From positions 1 through 25,179 of the IMG/VR virus record IMGVR_UViG_3300025601_000109: 25,179 nucleotides of DNA, one strand, 5' to 3'. The first letter of the stretch is position 1; the number at the start of each line of letters is the position of its first letter. Of the stretch, positions 22,010-25,179 are shown piece by piece. This DNA comes from a virus. Under the pieces are notes generated by a model. The model saw only the letters and a list, made by a program, of their open reading frames with translations. It was not told the origin of the DNA and did no database searches. Both the position numbers and the translations under genes were made by a program.

Positions 22010-22933
22010 TTATTTTGCTTCTGTTTCTTTTTCTTTAGTATCAGCTACTTGCTGTTTGTTGTGCTTCTCTGCTAGTTTAACATCTATTTCACTGTTTTGT
22101 CTAGTCCAACTTGGGTTCAATCCGTTCATTTCTAAGATATCATCACGTATTGATTGGTTTTTCTTTTCGATATTAAGGATACGTGTAAACGAGTTAGTAA
22201 TAGCCGCTGTATAATATGCAAACGGATTTTGTGACTTAGCTTCATCAAATTGTAGACCAATTTGACTTAATTGTAGCAATGCTTGTCCACGCATTTCTTC
22301 GTTGTAGGTATAACCTCTCCAATTACTTCGAGTAGCATAACGCTCGCACAGTTTAATAAACATGTGTGCTAGTTTGCCTGTCATTGCTCCGTGATCTTTT
22401 GAAAACTCACCAGTTTCTAAATCACCTTTCCAATGACTTTTACCTACTAGATAAGGAGTGCCCTCTTCGGTAATCATATAATGGAAGAATGGAGGGAAAT
22501 TACATTTAGTGTACACTTGTTCAGTGATACCATAATCTTCGTCTTCTCTGGCTTCTTCAATATCATCAAACATATCTTCTAGTTTGGCTCGTTTTTTTAG
22601 CTGTGCTTTAGTAGGTTTTTTGTCAACTAACGGAATATGTTCCCATGTCATTAAACGAAATACTAAACTAGTGTCTGGAATCTCTCTAGGTTTTAATATT
22701 TCACCTGTTGCTCTTTTGTGTCGATCAATCACTTCTGCTTTGGCTTCTTTAATTCTAGCCTTATTAATTTTAGCAAGATCGTAAACAATAGCATCCTGTT
22801 GATGCTGTGTTTCTTTATCTAAGAATGTACAATAGGTTGCTTTTGATTTATGAATTTCTTTAAGGATATCTCTATTGTTTAGATAGTTTACCTTACGTCC
22901 AGTTCTTGTTACTACTTTAGGTTCTTCAGCCAC
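22010..22933 (-). CDS. 55: Late-transcription sigma factor gp55
   Basis: 307 residues, starting at GTG (22933) with AAGGAG 8-13 nt upstream. The conserved core is FFHYMITEEGTPYLVGKSHWKG (149-170), then NWRGYTYNEEMRGQALLQL (204-222) and NPFAYYTAAITNSFTRILN (236-254), which correspond to the sigma region 2 part of gp55. It directs host RNA polymerase to TATAAATA-type late promoters, several of which are in this window. It is much longer than T4 gp55 (185 residues), with about 140 extra N-terminal residues rich in Lys/Arg and Glu. It is first in the operon after a near-consensus sigma70 promoter, fitting early or middle expression. Confidence 0.9.
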   Translation of the reverse strand: MAEEPKVVTRTGRKVNYLNNRDILKEIHKSKATYCTFLDKETQHQQDAIVYDLAKINKARIKEAKAEVIDRHKRATGEILKPREIPDTSLVFRLMTWEHIPLVDKKPTKAQLKKRAKLEDMFDDIEEAREDEDYGITEQVYTKCNFPPFFHYMITEEGTPYLVGKSHWKGDLETGEFSKDHGAMTGKLAHMFIKLCERYATRSNWRGYTYNEEMRGQALLQLSQIGLQFDEAKSQNPFAYYTAAITNSFTRILNIEKKNQSIRDDILEMNGLNPSWTRQNSEIDVKLAEKHNKQQVADTKEKETEAK

Positions 22934-22958
22934 TATATATCTCCTTGTTATACAATTA

Positions 22959-22986
22959 ATTATACAGTCTTAACGGCCCCTGTCAA
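22959..22986 (-). promoter_or_regulatory. Sigma70-type promoter for the gp55-gp47-gp46 operon
   Basis: On the minus strand TTGACA (22986-22981), a 16-nt spacer and TATAAT (22964-22959): two perfect consensus hexamers. It lies 26 nt ahead of the gp55 GTG and back to back with the late promoter for gp48/54. Confidence 0.85.
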
Positions 22987-23027
22987 CCTTTTTTGGTTTA
23001 GCAATTATAGTGGGTTATTATTATTCC

Positions 23028-23035
23028 AATAAATA
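23028..23035 (+). promoter_or_regulatory. T4-type late promoter (AATAAATA)
   Basis: AATAAATA 22 nt ahead of the ATG at 23057; a short AGGAAACAAG ribosome binding site follows. Confidence 0.5.
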
Positions 23036-23056
23036 GTATTATAATGAGGAAACAAG

Positions 23057-23965
23057 ATGGCAGAAGATAATATAGCAAATAGTCCGTATGGAACAACAGA
23101 ACCAGCTCCAGTGGTACCTCCTATACTGACCCCAACACCAGAGAATGCTTTTGATTACGGTTTTGAGAACAATACCAAAGAACAAGCAAATATAAGAGCA
23201 ACAGACAACGATGCTAGCGATTGGCGGTTCCGTGTACGTTTGGCTCCTGGTAGTCAAGTATTATACAAGTCAAGTGACTCGGGCATACTAGATCCATTAA
23301 AATCTACAGATGGTGTTATATTTCCATATACTCCTCAAGTAATGATTAATTATCAGGCCAACTACAATAAAACAACACCAACGCATTCAAACTATGCACA
23401 GTATTTTTATCAAAGTAGTGAAATCAGTGATATACAAATTACAGGAACATTCACTGCACAAAGTACTAAAGAAGCAGACTACTTGTTGGCCGCAATACAC
23501 TTCTTTCGTTCAGCAACTAAAATGTTTTATGGCCAAGACAGCAACAGAGGAACTCCACCTCCGCTGGTATTTTTAGATGGATTTGGTGAAAATCAATTCA
23601 ATGATCATCCTTGTGTGATACAACAGTTTAATTACATTATGCCACCTGATGTTGACTATGTGCGTACTAGTGGAACAGGTAATGCCACAATTGACCTTAG
23701 TGAACGAAGAGTACAGAATAATGGGTACCAAAGTCCGTTGTCGAGGATACTACAGTTATTCAGCCAGGGCGTTAGCAAAGGTGCAGAAAATAGATATTAT
23801 GGATCAGGTACAGGACAATTAGATCAAACTAATTCAAGCTATGTTCCAACTAAAATAGAATTAACAATGACACTACATCCAATTGTTGGTCGTAAACGGT
23901 CAAGCCAAGAGTTTAGCGTTGCTGACTATGCACAAGGACAAGGTATTAGAAGAGGGTTCTGGTAA
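23057..23965 (+). CDS. Baseplate-tail tube protein, gp48/gp54-like
   Basis: 302 residues. After a Pro-rich leader (residues 15-35), the central part has VIFPYTPQVMINYQANYNKTTP (about 87-108), THSNYAQYFYQSSEISDI, FTAQSTKEADYLLAAIHFFRSATKMFYG and PPPLVFLDGFG, all typical of the tail-tube-cap and initiator proteins gp48 and gp54 of T4-like phages, which share a tube-like fold. Size is nearer gp54 (320 residues in T4) than gp48 (364), but marine phages often keep a single annotated gp48, so I leave this open. It is followed by gp53 with a 1-nt overlap, a usual baseplate cluster. Confidence 0.8.
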   Translation: MAEDNIANSPYGTTEPAPVVPPILTPTPENAFDYGFENNTKEQANIRATDNDASDWRFRVRLAPGSQVLYKSSDSGILDPLKSTDGVIFPYTPQVMINYQANYNKTTPTHSNYAQYFYQSSEISDIQITGTFTAQSTKEADYLLAAIHFFRSATKMFYGQDSNRGTPPPLVFLDGFGENQFNDHPCVIQQFNYIMPPDVDYVRTSGTGNATIDLSERRVQNNGYQSPLSRILQLFSQGVSKGAENRYYGSGTGQLDQTNSSYVPTKIELTMTLHPIVGRKRSSQEFSVADYAQGQGIRRGFW

Positions 23966-24270
23966 TGGCAAAAGTAAAATACGCATCAACATCTCCTTAC
24001 TTCACTTCACAAGTTGAAGACAATTATCTCGGAGTAATGCAGAATAGACCAATTCCTAAACAAGCAGATGATCAGATGTTTACGGTAACTATTACCTATC
24101 AGCATCGCCCGGACCTGCTAGCTCAAGATTTATATGATGATCCCAGTCTGTGGTGGGTGTTTGCACAACGCAATCCAAATTCAATAGTGGACCCGATTTA
24201 CGATTTTAAAGTTGGCACAAAAATATTCTTACCAAAGATTTCAACTCTTAAATCAGCGTTAGGTTTCTAA
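23965..24270 (+). CDS. 53: Baseplate wedge protein gp53-like (short)
   Basis: 101 residues; the ATG overlaps the upstream stop by one base (TAATG). The motif YQHRPDLLAQDLYDDPSLWWVFAQRNPN (48-75, named by its ends) followed by DPIYDFKVGTKIFLP is the conserved part of gp53-type wedge proteins, with a LysM-like Trp-Trp and 'G-x-x-I-x-x-P' end. T4 gp53 is longer (196 residues), so this is the core domain only, as in many marine relatives. It helps join wedges to the hub. Confidence 0.8.
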   Translation: MAKVKYASTSPYFTSQVEDNYLGVMQNRPIPKQADDQMFTVTITYQHRPDLLAQDLYDDPSLWWVFAQRNPNSIVDPIYDFKVGTKIFLPKISTLKSALGF

Positions 24271-24271
24271 G

Positions 24272-25179
24272 ATGGCAGTAACATCAGTTCAATCTACCCA
24301 ATACGAAAATCAAGCATCTAGCCTTAGCTCCAGAGCTGTTCGAATTTCAGCACAGGTTAATGTGTATGTTTCTACAACTAATCAAACAGAGATAGCAGGC
24401 AGAGAACTAGATGCAGAAGCCCTTGACACACTGAATGCCGTCACAAGTTTTTTAAACCAAGGTGAAGTTAGAGAAGGACAATCTGATCTAGTATACGGTA
24501 CTCGAGTGATTGACGCTGTAGCACAAGCACGCGAAGCCAAAGCAATTGCTCAAGCGGCCTTAGACACAATTAGAGATTCACTTAGTGACGGTCGATTAGG
24601 CTTTGACAAAAAGACAGGCACAAACAGTGTTGGGGAGATTGTCTCAGACGACAAGGCAGGTAGAGAAGAAAGTGCCACAACCCAAACTCCTCCATTGGAA
24701 AGTGAATTAAATTCACTTAAAAAAATAACTCCAACTAATGCTAACGAAACACAAACACAGCAGGTCGGTGGACTACCAAGCGATGATCTTGCAGGAACAA
24801 AATTTGATGAAGACCGTGCTCGATCTACCGGAGGTAATCTAGTAGGACAAGGTGACATTAAATATCCAGGAGCATTTGAACAAAATATACAAGCAAAATT
24901 AAATTCATTAGCCAGTATGGCAACTTATACATATCAGTTAAGCATATACCTAATGACTCCTGAACAGTTTTCTACAATGAGTGCAGAAGAAACTAAGTCT
25001 GTAGCAGGACTAAGTTTATTAATGCAAAGTGGCGGAAGTGGCGGTGGTGGACTAGAAGCTGACCTAAACGGAGCTACGCGAAATAGACATTTTGATCTAG
25101 ACTACTTTATAGAAGATTTAGAAATGGAAAGTCTAATGCCTAGAGCAGTTAGAGGAGCAACTAATCAAACAAGGTTAAA
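24272..25179 (+). CDS. Virion (baseplate/tail) structural protein, 3' end outside window
   Basis: ATG at 24272, two bases after the gp53 stop, then 302 codons open to the window edge. The first 200 residues are helical and polar, with an Ala-rich helix VAQAREAKAIAQAALDTI (about 89-106) and a low-complexity linker. From about residue 212, LASMATYTYQLSIYLMTPEQF, then SLLMQSGGSGGGG and FDLDYFIEDLEMES look like the 'Y-T-Y-x-L-S-x-Y-L-x-T-P' domain that starts many large virion proteins of marine T4-like phages. The rest, likely the major part of the gene, is missing. Function unknown. Confidence 0.75.
   Translation, partial: MAVTSVQSTQYENQASSLSSRAVRISAQVNVYVSTTNQTEIAGRELDAEALDTLNAVTSFLNQGEVREGQSDLVYGTRVIDAVAQAREAKAIAQAALDTIRDSLSDGRLGFDKKTGTNSVGEIVSDDKAGREESATTQTPPLESELNSLKKITPTNANETQTQQVGGLPSDDLAGTKFDEDRARSTGGNLVGQGDIKYPGAFEQNIQAKLNSLASMATYTYQLSIYLMTPEQFSTMSAEETKSVAGLSLLMQSGGSGGGGLEADLNGATRNRHFDLDYFIEDLEMESLMPRAVRGATNQTRL

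Noticed and set aside
1-25179. CRISPR array or insertion sequence
   Set aside because: No regularly spaced direct repeats and no transposase-like ORF or terminal inverted repeats were seen.

Overview
The window looks like part of the genome of a T4-like myovirus, most likely of an uncultured marine bacterium. It carries a near-complete T4-type head-assembly block (gp20, a small conserved protein, an acidic gp67/68-like protein, gp21, gp22, gp23), a tape measure gene, baseplate genes (gp26/51, gp48/54, gp53) and three T4 core replication/transcription genes (gp47, gp46, gp55). Coding density is high, the base composition is AT-rich and there are no tRNAs. Proteins of the style 'MGRPINKR..', PKD-type fibre domains, a radical SAM pair and a fractured split-intein gene all fit marine T4-like phages. 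No host gene is present, so the host cannot be named.

Layout. (1) 1-3614, minus: a fibre gene running off the left edge, three small virion/fibre-like genes, a DUF115-like enzyme gene and a small virion-like gene. (2) 3796-9550, minus: head module gp23, gp22, gp21, gp67/68-like, small protein, gp20. (3) 9639-11651, minus: tape measure. (4) 11720-12783, plus: gp26-like ORF with a gp51-like ORF that has no start codon and is joined by an apparent -1 frameshift. (5) 12788-13784, plus: a sigma70-type promoter, a structured leader, a small two-helix membrane protein, a terminator, then a 125-residue unknown protein and a second terminator. (6) 13785-14232: no intact gene, but a cluster of helices suggesting a structured RNA. 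(7) 22933 down to 14233, minus: one tightly packed operon, gp55, gp47, two glycosyltransferase-like ORFs, gp46 (in two pieces around a homing endonuclease), two radical SAM proteins and a GIY-YIG nuclease. (8) 23057-25179, plus: gp48/54-like, gp53-like and a partial virion protein gene.

The most striking system is gp46. The recombination ATPase is broken inside its Walker A motif. The upstream gene ends with a 36-residue intein N-fragment starting at Cys; the downstream gene begins with a 124-residue intein C-fragment ending in His-Asn before Thr. A free-standing Vsr/EDxHD-like endonuclease lies between them and overlaps both. Protein trans-splicing would be needed to rebuild the P-loop. This is the 'fractured gene' arrangement, here with an atypical, very N-terminal split.

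Regulation looks T4-like. A near-consensus sigma70 promoter drives the gp55 operon, and copies of NATAAATA, close to the T4 late -10 box read by gp55, sit ahead of most structural transcription units. One of them lies in the loop of a terminator hairpin whose 3' arm carries the ribosome binding site of the next gene. All family assignments were made by eye from motifs and gene order, without database searches.
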